From BOG-908 sp963850605 (lineage in GTDB: Bacteria; Pseudomonadota; Alphaproteobacteria; Acetobacterales; Acetobacteraceae), in assembly GCA_963850605.1 (NCBI GenBank), contig CAWKLX010000007.1, positions 62,001-126,000 on the forward strand: 64,000 nt of DNA. Reading direction: 5' to 3'. The position numbers and the translations under genes were made by a program. The notes under the pieces are model-generated. The model was given only the letters and a program-made list of their open reading frames with translations, was not told where the DNA came from and ran no database searches. Positions 28,647 through 36,334 of the stretch are shown here, one piece after another (within the stretch, counting starts at the first letter, position 1; each line of letters opens with the position of its first letter).

Positions 28647-29633
28647 ATCGCGCCCGAGCCAGCCCCTTTCGAACCGTTGACCACCGCCCGACTCCGCCTG
28701 CGCCCCCCTGCCCCCGCCGATGCCGAAGCCATCCACCGGCTGGTCAATACCTGGCCGGTCATCCGCATGTTGGCGCGCCTGCCCTATCCCTATCCGCGCA
28801 CGCTGACCGACGAGTGGATCGCCTCGCTGCCTGGCCAATGGGCGAGCGGTCAGTCGTATGACCTCGCCATCACCGGCCAGGAGGATGGGCGGGAGATGCT
28901 CATCGGCTGTGTGGGTGTTCGGGTGGAGGGCCGCACCGGCTATCTCGGCTACTGGGTGGGGCAGCGTTTCTGGGGTCATGGCGTCGCCGGGGAAGCGGCC
29001 GCCCGCATGGCGAGCTGGGCGCTGGCCAACCTGGCCATAGACCGCCTGCACGCGCACGTGGCGCTCGACAACCCGGCGTCATGCGCCGTGCTCCGCCGCA
29101 TAAAATTCCGCGAAGTCGGCCAGACCACCGAGCATTTTCTGGCGCGCGGGGGCGAGGAGCCGGTCGCGATCTATGAAGCCACGCGTGCCGACATTTTTGG
29201 CGAGATCGAATCCGCCTCGCCCGAGAACGGTCCGAAACCGCTGCTGCTGGTCGCCGCCTGCGCGCTGATCGATACGGATACGCGCGTGCTGCTGGCCCGC
29301 CGGCCGGAGGGCAAGAAGATGGCCGGCCTGTGGGAATTCCCCGGTGGCAAGCTTATGCCCGATGAGACGCCAGAGGCCGCCCTGATCCGGGAGTTGCGGG
29401 AGGAGTTGGGCATTGACGTCGAGTCGTCCTGCCTGGCGCCGTTCGCGTTTGCCAGCCACGCTTACGAAAGATTTCATCTGCTGATGCCGCTGTTCCTGTG
29501 CCGGCGATGGGGCGGGTTCGTGCAGCCGCTGGAGGGTCAGGCGCTGGCTTGGGTGCGGCCGTCCAAGCTGGCGGACTACGAGATGCCGCCCGCCGACAAG
29601 CCGCTGGTGCCGCTGCTGCGGGATTTCCTATAG
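28647..29633 (+). CDS. Fusion of a GNAT acetyltransferase and a MutT-type Nudix hydrolase
   Basis: The N-terminal half (to about residue 180) is a RimJ/RimL-like acetyltransferase: LTTARLRLRPPAPADAEAIH, GYLGYWVGQRFWGHGVAGEA (acetyl-CoA loop), HAHVALDNPASCAVLRRIKF. The C-terminal half is MutT: PLLLVAACALIDTDTRVLLA, then a perfect Nudix box GKLMPDETPEAALIRELREE followed by LGI, and PPADKPLVPLL. MutT removes 8-oxo-dGTP from the nucleotide pool. The two halves share one frame with a linker of about 15 residues. No conventional start fits: AGGAG (28636-28640) lies 6 bases before ATC 28647, giving (M)APEPAPFEPLTT. GTG 28593 would overlap argJ by 52 bases, and TTG 28677 has no ribosome site. It is coupled to argJ. 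Confidence 0.88.
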   Translation: MAPEPAPFEPLTTARLRLRPPAPADAEAIHRLVNTWPVIRMLARLPYPYPRTLTDEWIASLPGQWASGQSYDLAITGQEDGREMLIGCVGVRVEGRTGYLGYWVGQRFWGHGVAGEAAARMASWALANLAIDRLHAHVALDNPASCAVLRRIKFREVGQTTEHFLARGGEEPVAIYEATRADIFGEIESASPENGPKPLLLVAACALIDTDTRVLLARRPEGKKMAGLWEFPGGKLMPDETPEAALIRELREELGIDVESSCLAPFAFASHAYERFHLLMPLFLCRRWGGFVQPLEGQALAWVRPSKLADYEMPPADKPLVPLLRDFL

Positions 29634-29662
29634 TCCTGGCGGAAGCTGGGGGGGCACCGGTC

Positions 29663-30079
29663 ATGCGTCACGACATCATTGCCAATCTGCGTTACGCCGA
29701 CGCGCCCGGCGCGATCGACTTCCTGTGCACCGCCTTCGGTTTTGAACGTCACGCCGTTCACGTGGACCCGGACCGTCCTGACATCGTCCAACACGCGCAG
29801 CTCGTCTGGCACGACCGCATGATCATGCTGTCCAGCGCTATCGACAGCGACCATACGCGCGCGGCCCCGATGGTCATGGCCAGGCAAGCGGGCGGTGTCA
29901 CCATCGGCCTGTATCTGACCGTGACCGAGGTCGACGCCCATGCCGACCATGCCCGCGCCGCCGGTGCGGATATTTTCGAGGCGCCGAACGACAAAGCGTA
30001 TGGCGGCCGCGGCTACTCGGCCCGGGATCCGGAAGGCAATGTCTGGAGTTTTGGCGATTACGATCCCTGGGCCGGGTAA
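29663..30079 (+). CDS. VOC family protein (glyoxalase / bleomycin-resistance-like)
   Basis: This 138-residue single-domain protein has ANLRYADAPGAIDFLCTAFG at the N-terminus and a closing YGGRGYSARDPEGNVWSFGD, the pattern of the PhnB/EhpR-like VOC branch with YxxRDPEGNxWxFG. The substrate is unknown. ATG 29663 is the first that begins the fold. It follows the GNAT-MutT fusion by 29 bases on the same strand. Confidence 0.85.
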   Translation: MRHDIIANLRYADAPGAIDFLCTAFGFERHAVHVDPDRPDIVQHAQLVWHDRMIMLSSAIDSDHTRAAPMVMARQAGGVTIGLYLTVTEVDAHADHARAAGADIFEAPNDKAYGGRGYSARDPEGNVWSFGDYDPWAG

Positions 30080-30174
30080 CGGCGACACGACTGCCTGTGC
30101 GGCCGGGGGCTGTCCGGCATCTTGCGCCCGACTTCTTTCCTTGACAGCCACGTCAATAAAGTCTGACAGTTTGT

Positions 30175-30194
30175 GTGACAACCTAGGTTGACAC
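30175..30194. promoter_or_regulatory. Near-perfect 20-bp palindrome upstream of the tetraheme cytochrome gene
   Basis: GTGACAACCTAGGTTGACAC is self-complementary at 18 of 20 positions, with a perfect 12-bp core CAACCTAGGTTG. It ends 59 bases before the cytochrome ATG. A TTGACA box at 30141-30146 lies upstream, and TGACA is repeated at 30142, 30164, 30176 and 30189. It looks like an operator for a dimeric regulator; which one is not identifiable. Confidence 0.55.
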
Positions 30195-30253
30195 TCGGCC
30201 CACTCCGCAAGCGGTGGTTCGACTGGCAATCTGGCCCGTTCCGGGAGCAACAC

Positions 30254-31381
30254 ATGAACGACCCAATCAAATCGGGCATTTTTTTCGGCCTGCTGCTCGT
30301 TGCCGGCACTGCCAGCACGATGTTCGCTGTGAGGCAGTTCAGCAGCATGCAGCACCCGCCCGTCGTCTCCGTGCAGCGCGGCTTTCGCGGTACGGGCTTG
30401 GTGCAGATATACAATCCCGGCATGAGAGCCGCCTTGGCCGCGCAGGCCAAGATCCCCTACATCCTTCCGCCCGCCGACGCCGACGGGGACAAGGCGGGCG
30501 ACGCCTACCAGAATGTTCGCGTGCTGAACAAACTCAGCGTTGGCCAGTTCACGCGGTTGATGGTGAGCATGGCGACATGGGTGGCGCCCGAGCAGGGCTG
30601 CGCCTACTGCCACAATCTCGAAAACATGGCACTCGACGAGAAATACACGAAGGTCGTGGCGCGCCGCATGTTGCAGATGACGCAGAACATCAACGGCAAC
30701 TGGTCGGCCCATGTGCAAAAGACGGGCGTCACCTGCTACACCTGCCATGGCGGCAACCCGGTGCCGAAGAACATCTGGTATAACGACCCCGGGCCGGCGG
30801 CCGAAGGCATCGCCGAGACGCAGACGGGGATGGCGCATCCGACCAGGCAGATCGGCTATTCGAGCCTGCCTTACGATCCGTTCACGCCGTTTCTCGAAAA
30901 GGCCAACAACATCCGGGTGCAGGGTCCGACGGCGCTGGCCACGACAAACGTGTCCTCGATCAAGCAGACCGAATGGACCTATTCGCTCATGATCATGATG
31001 AGCCAGTCGCTCGGGGTCAATTGCGACTACTGCCACAACACGCGCGCGTTCTATAATTGGGAGCAAAGCACGCCGGCCCGTGTGACCGCCTGGTATGGCA
31101 TTCGCATGGTGCGCGACCTGAACACCAACTACCTCGATCCGCTGAACGGGGTGTTCCCGGCGTATCGCAAGGGCGTGACGGGTGACAGCCCCAAGGTGTT
31201 CTGCGCCACATGCCACCAGGGCATCTACAAACCGCTCTACGGCGTCAGCATGCTGTCCTCATTCCGGTACGAGCTAGGCGGTCCGCCGGCAACGACGGCG
31301 GCACTTCTGGCCCCCTACATACCGCCGCCCGACCCGCCGCAGGACGCGCCTGCCGCGGCACCCGCCAAACCGTTGAGGTAG
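30254..31381 (+). CDS. pufC: Tetraheme cytochrome c of the reaction-centre PufC type
   Basis: PufC is the tetraheme subunit that re-reduces the photo-oxidised special pair of type II reaction centres. The 375-residue product has an N-terminal membrane anchor (GIFFGLLLVAGTASTMFAV; no lipobox Cys) and the family start VQRGFRGTGLVQIYNP. Four CxxCH sites are at 116-120, 161-165, 257-261 and 317-321. Met axial-ligand helices precede hemes 1 and 3 (FTRLMVSMATWVAPEQGCAY; SLMIMMSQSLGVNCDYCH), with the RRMLQMTQNI helix between. A bis-His-type histidine precedes heme 2 (NWSAHVQKTGVTCYTCH). The C-terminus is Pro/Ala-rich. No pufL, pufM or antenna genes are nearby, so this is an orphan copy. ATG 30254 has GGGAG just upstream. 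Confidence 0.92.
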   Translation: MNDPIKSGIFFGLLLVAGTASTMFAVRQFSSMQHPPVVSVQRGFRGTGLVQIYNPGMRAALAAQAKIPYILPPADADGDKAGDAYQNVRVLNKLSVGQFTRLMVSMATWVAPEQGCAYCHNLENMALDEKYTKVVARRMLQMTQNINGNWSAHVQKTGVTCYTCHGGNPVPKNIWYNDPGPAAEGIAETQTGMAHPTRQIGYSSLPYDPFTPFLEKANNIRVQGPTALATTNVSSIKQTEWTYSLMIMMSQSLGVNCDYCHNTRAFYNWEQSTPARVTAWYGIRMVRDLNTNYLDPLNGVFPAYRKGVTGDSPKVFCATCHQGIYKPLYGVSMLSSFRYELGGPPATTAALLAPYIPPPDPPQDAPAAAPAKPLR

Positions 31382-31387
31382 AGCGCA

Positions 31388-31422
31388 AGGGGCACCCGAA
31401 GCGCGAAGCTCAGGGTGCCCCT
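31388..31422. terminator. Hairpin between the convergent cytochrome and porin genes
   Basis: A perfect 10-bp inverted repeat, AGGGGCACCC (31388-31397) and GGGTGCCCCT (31413-31422) with a 15-base loop, begins six bases after the pufC-like stop. No T-tract follows in either direction. Its place between convergent genes suggests a shared terminator. Confidence 0.55.
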
Positions 31423-31507
31423 CAGAGGACGGCCAACAGTCGTTTCCAGCATCATGATACGACCAGTCGGTTGCTTCCGCGACGGCTGGTTAGCCGGTAC
31501 TCGCGCC

Positions 31508-32923
31508 TCAGAACACTGTCCACAGGAACACGAACAGCGTGTTGTTGTCCGACGCGGCACGTCCGTAGCCGTCGTAATTCTTCCCCGATCCGTTGAACTG
31601 CGTATACATCGTGTATTGCACACCCAACTTCCAGTTGATGAACGGCCTGGCGAAACTCTCCCACTTGCCGAACGGCACCCAGTCCGCCTCGAAAGTCCAC
31701 GAGGTGGTGTTGGGCGAACCCTTGGCGCTGCCGGTGCTGTCATTGGCGCCGGTGTTATACAGAAATTGGTTGCGGTTGCCCCAAACCTTGTCGAACGCGA
31801 TGGTTCCGCCATACGTCTCCTGATAATAGTATGTCGCCCATTCCTTGAATTCGTTGAGTCGATTGGGGGCACGGCTGCTGGACACGTTGGGGTTGAGAAT
31901 GTTGCTCGATCCTTGCAGCTTCTGATCTTCGTAATCGTAGAAACCGTCGATCGTGAACACGTGCGTCACGTCGTCGCCGATATATTGATAGCCGTTGCTG
32001 ATCATAAAATCGGAGTAGCTGTCATGCCCGTACTGGCCGTCGCTGCCGCGTGCTTTCGCGCCTGTGGTCGGGTTGACGCGACTGATGAACAGGTGACTGC
32101 CGAGATGGGCATTGTTGTTGCCCCAGAACCAGGCATAGGTGAGGCTTGCCCATGGTTCTATCCCGGTGGAACTGCCCGGACCATAGCTCTCGCCAAAGAT
32201 CTTCTGGTAGCCAGGCGGCTGCGTTTCATAGCCGCCTAGATCGACGTAGATGTGCTGGTCGATCCAGGCATAGCCGACGATGCCGAGGCTGTTGTCCTGG
32301 AACGCGCCACCCAAAACGGGTGTGGCGTTGCCGCCGGGGGCGATGCCGTTGGAGATGTAGGAGTAGCCCCACAGATAATTGGAGTTGTACGGGTCCGACC
32401 AGCCAGGCGCGTTGTTGAAGCTGAAGCCGTAGTCTACGTCGTGCCCGAATGGGCGCGCGGCGCCGACTACGCGCACTTCGGAATTGTCCTGCGCGAAAGC
32501 CTTGGCCACGTTGTCGTAGGTCCCTTGAAGGAACACGCCCACGTGGTCGGTGATCCGGCCGGAATAAAACAGGCTGACCGCGTTGATGAAGAGGTTGTCG
32601 TTATTGGCGAAATGCGGAGTGACGCCGCTGGGCGGAATGTCCTTTTGAATGCTACTGAACTCGGTCTGTGCCCACAACGCCAGATGCACCTGGGACGCGA
32701 TGCCGGTTCCGCCCGTGATTGTGTAGCCCTTGATTTTAAAGTTGCGGCCGTAGGGCGTGAGCTGCGGGCCGAGCGCGCCGATATGGCACGTTTGGCACGG
32801 CTGGCCGGTCTGTGCGGCGAACGACGGTACGGCCCGGGCAGGTTGCGTCTCTCCGACAATCACGGCGCCCACGGTCGCGAGCACAAGCCGGCTTGGAGAC
32901 TTAACAAGACACAGATTGGACAT
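31508..32923 (-). CDS. Cyc2-like outer-membrane cytochrome-porin fusion
   Basis: The product is 471 residues. After a signal peptide ending ARA, the mature N-terminus reads VPSFAAQTGQPCQTCHIGAL, with a single CxxCH haem site at Cys43-His47. Next come LTPYGRNFKIKGYTI and a long region of alternating aromatic and polar strands ending in NNTLFVFLWTVF, a typical barrel-closing Phe. This plan (FA.QTG..C..CH...LT..GR.FK..GY plus porin) is that of Cyc2, the iron-oxidising outer-membrane cytochrome of Acidithiobacillus and other Fe(II) oxidisers. Related uncharacterised porin-cytochromes share it, so the donor is not proven. A HiPIP lies upstream and a tetraheme cytochrome converges from the other side. 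Confidence 0.75.
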   Translation of the reverse strand: MSNLCLVKSPSRLVLATVGAVIVGETQPARAVPSFAAQTGQPCQTCHIGALGPQLTPYGRNFKIKGYTITGGTGIASQVHLALWAQTEFSSIQKDIPPSGVTPHFANNDNLFINAVSLFYSGRITDHVGVFLQGTYDNVAKAFAQDNSEVRVVGAARPFGHDVDYGFSFNNAPGWSDPYNSNYLWGYSYISNGIAPGGNATPVLGGAFQDNSLGIVGYAWIDQHIYVDLGGYETQPPGYQKIFGESYGPGSSTGIEPWASLTYAWFWGNNNAHLGSHLFISRVNPTTGAKARGSDGQYGHDSYSDFMISNGYQYIGDDVTHVFTIDGFYDYEDQKLQGSSNILNPNVSSSRAPNRLNEFKEWATYYYQETYGGTIAFDKVWGNRNQFLYNTGANDSTGSAKGSPNTTSWTFEADWVPFGKWESFARPFINWKLGVQYTMYTQFNGSGKNYDGYGRAASDNNTLFVFLWTVF

Positions 32924-32938
32924 TCCACGTTTTCCCTT

Positions 32939-32955
32939 CACATGTTTTCCATGTG
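32939..32955. promoter_or_regulatory. Inverted repeat just upstream of the Cyc2-like start
   Basis: CACATG (32939-32944) and CATGTG (32950-32955) form a 6-bp inverted repeat with a 5-base spacer. It lies 16 bases before the start codon and next to the AAGGGA ribosome site. It could be an operator or a small hairpin affecting translation. Confidence 0.35.
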
Positions 32956-33350
32956 TTCTATTGAGGACAGCAACGACCGCACAGGCGCACATTCCGGGAA
33001 ACTTAGTGCCAGTTTCCTAACCTACGGCCAGACGATCAACCCGCTCGGCACGCGACCCAGGAAGCGTTGGCTTTATCGCCTGCAACTTACGGGAGCCAGC
33101 CATGCGCCAGTAGCATTGCAGCAATAACAATCGAAATTGCACGAGATTTTTCGTGGTGGGGTTCCATCCACGGTCTTACGACCAACGACTGTACCTAAAC
33201 AGCCACATTACACATCTTGGACCCGGTGTTGAGCGGAATGACCAGTCCTCATCAATACTCGTAGAAATGGTTAAGAAACGACAACCACAACTTGTGCCAG
33301 CCGGATCGCGGACAACAAGCGTGGGCTGGGCAGGCAAACGTGGTCCGGAA

Positions 33351-33374
33351 CGCTCGCGACCCGGTGCGCGAGCG
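33351..33374 (-). terminator. Hairpin downstream of the HiPIP gene
   Basis: An 8-bp perfect stem, CGCTCGCG (33351-33358) and CGCGAGCG (33367-33374), starts 17 bases beyond the HiPIP stop. It has no T-tract. It suggests that HiPIP and the porin are at least partly separate transcripts. Confidence 0.4.
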
Positions 33375-33391
33375 CTCTCACGGCGAAAGCT

Positions 33392-33694
33392 TCAGGCCGC
33401 CTTTTTCTTGGCGAACGCCGTGCAGACTCCGTTCGGGTCGATCACGCCGGCGACAAGTTTGCACCTCGCGTCCGTTGTTGGGTTTCCAGGCGACCCAGGC
33501 GTCAGGTAATTCGCGCAGATGGAACAATGATTGCCATTCTTGGCCGGATGATACTGATAGGCGACGACGCTTTTCGACATCTTGCCCGCGTCGATATCGT
33601 CCGCGCGGGCCGCAGTGGCCACCAGACCGCCCGCCAGTACCGTCATCCCGGTCTTCAACGCCGTTCGGCGCGAAATTCGATTTGTGTCGCTCAT
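33392..33694 (-). CDS. High-potential iron-sulfur protein (HiPIP), Tat-exported
   Basis: HiPIPs are small periplasmic [4Fe-4S] electron carriers. In purple bacteria they reduce the reaction-centre cytochrome, and in Acidithiobacillus (Iro) and Rhodopseudomonas (PioC) they are linked to Fe(II) oxidation. The 100-residue precursor has a twin-arginine leader (SRRTALKTGMTVLAGGL, Arg9-Arg10), as needed for export of a folded cluster protein. The four cluster ligands are Cys57, Cys60, Cys78 and Cys91. The family pattern VAYQYHPAKNGNHCSICANY then C-LVAGVIDPNGVC is clear. ATG 33694 has a strong GGAGGAGG site just upstream. It is likely the soluble partner of the neighbouring cytochromes. Confidence 0.93.
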   Translation of the reverse strand: MSDTNRISRRTALKTGMTVLAGGLVATAARADDIDAGKMSKSVVAYQYHPAKNGNHCSICANYLTPGSPGNPTTDARCKLVAGVIDPNGVCTAFAKKKAA

Positions 33695-33922
33695 CAGCTT
33701 CCTCCTCCTAGGTCGTTTGGATGCGGCATGGTTGGGCGCCGCTCGCCGGGGGCGTAGGTAGCAGAAAGTGTGGGCGGCAACCAATTGCAAAAGACCGCCA
33801 CAGAAAATTAATTGCTTTTGCCGCCTTGAGGACAAAGTTTACGCATAGGTCAGGGTGGTTGCACGAGAATTATGTTGCGTTGCAGCATTGGAGATTATTG
33901 CGGACCAGCGCTAGCCTGACCC

Positions 33923-34348
33923 TCAATGAAGCTGCACCATCTGTCCCCGAATGGCACCTTTTGGGTTGTTGGCGGTGTGCACGTTCACATACCACTGGCC
34001 CGAAATAAACTGCTGCTGTTGGGCGGCTGTCAAAATCGCAGTGCCATGGATCGGGCTCTTGGGCGCGTTGCCGAGGGCAATCTGCACGCCGGCGTTGGCG
34101 CCCGGTGAAGCGGGACCGTGGAAGTGTGCCATGGTAACCGCGCTCGAAAATCCCTCGAAGGTTATGTCGTAGCTGAGGCTGTGGCTCACGGTATCGAGCA
34201 CGGCATCAGCCACCCCACTGCCCTTCGACGCCGTCGGCGGCACCTCGGACGAGGCGGCGAGCACGGTGTGAAACTTGAGGGTTTCGGCAAGACAAGGCGA
34301 GGCGAACGCGGCGGCCAGCGTGACGCCAATCAAAAAACGATATGTCAT
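33923..34348 (-). CDS. Exported CHRD domain protein
   Basis: This 141-residue protein has a signal peptide (TYRFLIGVTLAAAFASPCLA, cut before ETLKF). A single CHRD domain follows: ASSEVPPTASKGSGVADAVL, ITFEGFSSAVTMAHFHGPAS, then QWYVNVHTANNPKGAIRGQM. CHRD domains were named after chordin; bacterial ones are periplasmic or extracellular and uncharacterised. It is the first of three minus-strand genes running towards the HiPIP and porin, with 228 bases before HiPIP. Any link with electron transfer is only positional. Confidence 0.9.
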   Translation of the reverse strand: MTYRFLIGVTLAAAFASPCLAETLKFHTVLAASSEVPPTASKGSGVADAVLDTVSHSLSYDITFEGFSSAVTMAHFHGPASPGANAGVQIALGNAPKSPIHGTAILTAAQQQQFISGQWYVNVHTANNPKGAIRGQMVQLH

Positions 34349-34487
34349 GTCAGTTCACCCACGAGGACTGGTGCGCAACGATGCCCTTAACCGAAGGCCT
34401 AAGGCAACCGTTGCCGGGCCAAGCGGCGTTGCCCAGCCCGCCCGAACTCGATACGTATCGCTAACGTAAAGGGCGTGGCGACATCAA

Positions 34488-36263
34488 ATGACACGTGCGC
34501 CGGTCCGGCAGCCAGCTTATCAACACCCGCCGTCGTCAGGCGCCTCCGATGCGCGCTTCATGCTGTGTGCGGCGCTGCTGGCCGCAGTGTATGAGGCGCT
34601 CAAAGGGTATGTTGGCAACCCCAGCCACACATTGCTCGACCCGGACAGCTTCATGCGGATCGTGCGCATTCGCGACGGGCTGCGCACCGGATGGTTCACG
34701 CATGTGGTGGCGCACGACAATGGCGGCCGCGGAACCATCGTCTACTGGTCGCATCTGCTCGACGCGACGATCCTGGTTCTGCGTGCGCCACTTCGGCTGG
34801 TGCTGGGCAGCCAGGCCGCGCTGTTCTGGGCCGCCGCCATCACCGGACCGATTTTCGCGGGGGGGTTGGCCGCCTCCCTGGCTTGGGCGCCGCTACCCCT
34901 GGTGCCCCGCCCCGGATGGCGCTGGGTGTGGCCCGCGCCGTTCGCGATCCTGCTTCTGCCGGCGCTGCGCACATACGGTTTGCTGGGCTACGTGCATTAC
35001 CACTTGCCACTGGTCGTATTGGCCCTGCTTGCCGCCGGATGCGCGGGCCGGGCGGCCTGCACCGGGGAGAGACGCGCCGCGCTGTGGTGCGGCGTCTGGG
35101 CATCGCTGGCGGTGTGGCTCAGCCCGGAGTCGCTCCCCTACGTGCTGATGTCGATCGGCGCGCTGGCCCTCGCCTGGTGTGAAAAACCCGAGATCGCCGG
35201 CCCTGCCTGGCGCATCTGCGCTGTGACCTTCGCCGCCGGAACGGTGTGCGCGGCACTGATCGACCCGCCGGCCGGCGGCCGGTTCGCGCCGGAAATCGAC
35301 TGTGTGTCGATCGTGTTTGCCACGCTTGCTGTGTTGATCGCCGCGTCATCGCTCGCCTTGAACCCGCTCGCGCGCCTGGCGCGGTCCACGATCGCGCGCC
35401 TGGCGGCCTGCGCCCTCATCGGTGCGGTGGCGCTTGGCATCTGGCTGGCGCTGTTTCCGCAAGTGACGCATGGGCTATCGGGGTTGATACCGGCCGCCGA
35501 CGTCACTGCCTATTTCGGGGCCATATCGGAAATGCAGCCGACGCCGGCGACGCCGCGTGGCGCGGCCATGCTGGCCATCGGATTGGCCGCCATCGCTTCG
35601 GCCGCAATGATCGCCTGGCGGACGAGGACATTGCTATGGGCTTACGTGGCCGTGTGCGCCGCAGCGATCGTGTGCCTGGCCGCCTTCTACGTTCGTTTCT
35701 TGGGGTATGCCGAAGCGGCCGGCGCCGTCATGCTGCCGATCGCGATGGCTCATCTGAGCGTGCCGGAGGTCCCGGCGTCGCGCGTGCGCCGGCGCGCGAC
35801 GATCGCGGCGTTCCTGCTGCCCGCGCTGGTGGCGATGCTGGTGCCACCGCGGCAGGCGGCGGGGAGTGCCTCGGGTATGCGGGGCGGCGTGTGCAATGTG
35901 GCCGATATCGCGCCCATGCTGGCGCGCGTGCCGGACGCGGTGGTGCTGACCGAAATCAGCGACACGCCCGAGATTTTGTGGCGGACGCGGGCGCGCACGG
36001 TGGGCTCGCTGTATCACCGCAATATCGCGACGTTTATCCGGGCGCGGAATGCATGGCGGAGCGAGGATATGTCGCGCGTGCCGCAGGCGGTGCGCGACAC
36101 TGGCGCCGGCTACATCCTGGCCTGTGACTCGCTGGACCGGCCGCAGCTGATCGCAGACTTGCCGAAAGACACGCTACAGGACCGTCTGACACGCCACGAA
36201 GTGCCATCGTGGCTGCAACCAGTGGGACAGGTGTACGGCTACCGGCTCTACAAAATCAAATAG
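34488..36263 (+). CDS. Polytopic membrane protein, STT3/GT-C-like
   Basis: This 591-residue protein has about ten or more hydrophobic segments and a soluble C-terminal domain (about 470-591). The first loop, LLDPDSFMRIVRIRDGLRTG, followed by GTIVYWSHLLDA, resembles the DxD-type catalytic loop of STT3/PglB and related GT-C glycosyltransferases (DPDSYMR...HWT.PLD). A lipid-linked sugar transferase is therefore plausible, but the acceptor and sugar are unknown. The start is ATG 34488. It is divergent from the CHRD gene and followed by a hairpin repeat. Confidence 0.7.
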   Translation: MTRAPVRQPAYQHPPSSGASDARFMLCAALLAAVYEALKGYVGNPSHTLLDPDSFMRIVRIRDGLRTGWFTHVVAHDNGGRGTIVYWSHLLDATILVLRAPLRLVLGSQAALFWAAAITGPIFAGGLAASLAWAPLPLVPRPGWRWVWPAPFAILLLPALRTYGLLGYVHYHLPLVVLALLAAGCAGRAACTGERRAALWCGVWASLAVWLSPESLPYVLMSIGALALAWCEKPEIAGPAWRICAVTFAAGTVCAALIDPPAGGRFAPEIDCVSIVFATLAVLIAASSLALNPLARLARSTIARLAACALIGAVALGIWLALFPQVTHGLSGLIPAADVTAYFGAISEMQPTPATPRGAAMLAIGLAAIASAAMIAWRTRTLLWAYVAVCAAAIVCLAAFYVRFLGYAEAAGAVMLPIAMAHLSVPEVPASRVRRRATIAAFLLPALVAMLVPPRQAAGSASGMRGGVCNVADIAPMLARVPDAVVLTEISDTPEILWRTRARTVGSLYHRNIATFIRARNAWRSEDMSRVPQAVRDTGAGYILACDSLDRPQLIADLPKDTLQDRLTRHEVPSWLQPVGQVYGYRLYKIK

Positions 36264-36264
36264 A

Positions 36265-36310
36265 CAAAAGTCTTTTGCTTCTTTTCTTCAGAAAAGAAGA
36301 ATCTTCCTTA
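36265..36310. repeat. Dispersed hairpin repeat, copy 2
   Basis: CAAAAGTCTTTTG is followed by a 9-bp stem, CTTCTTTTC (36278-36286) and GAAAAGAAG (36291-36299) with loop TTCA, then ATCTTCC. It lies between two convergent genes and probably acts as a bidirectional terminator. Compared with copy 4, the outer pair is C-G instead of G-C, a compensatory change. Confidence 0.75.
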
Positions 36311-36334
36311 TTGAAAGAAAGCAGCAAAGAACAT

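Larger units (their letters stand above)
32924..33391. other. 468-base intergenic region between the HiPIP and Cyc2-like genes
   Basis: No gene is supported here. The region is visibly less GC-rich than its surroundings. It holds an inverted repeat next to the porin start (32939-32955) and a hairpin after the HiPIP stop (33351-33374). A promoter for the porin gene is expected within it, but no convincing -35/-10 pair was identified. Confidence 0.5.

Noticed and set aside
30080..30253. PpsR/CrtJ-type sites (TGT-N12-ACA) before the pufC-like gene
   Set aside because: TGACA repeats are present but none gives a clean TGT-N12-ACA pair; the 20-bp palindrome is a better description.
33153..33509. 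Plus-strand open frame overlapping the end of the HiPIP gene
   Set aside because: No start signal, low-complexity composition, and it runs antisense to the HiPIP coding region.
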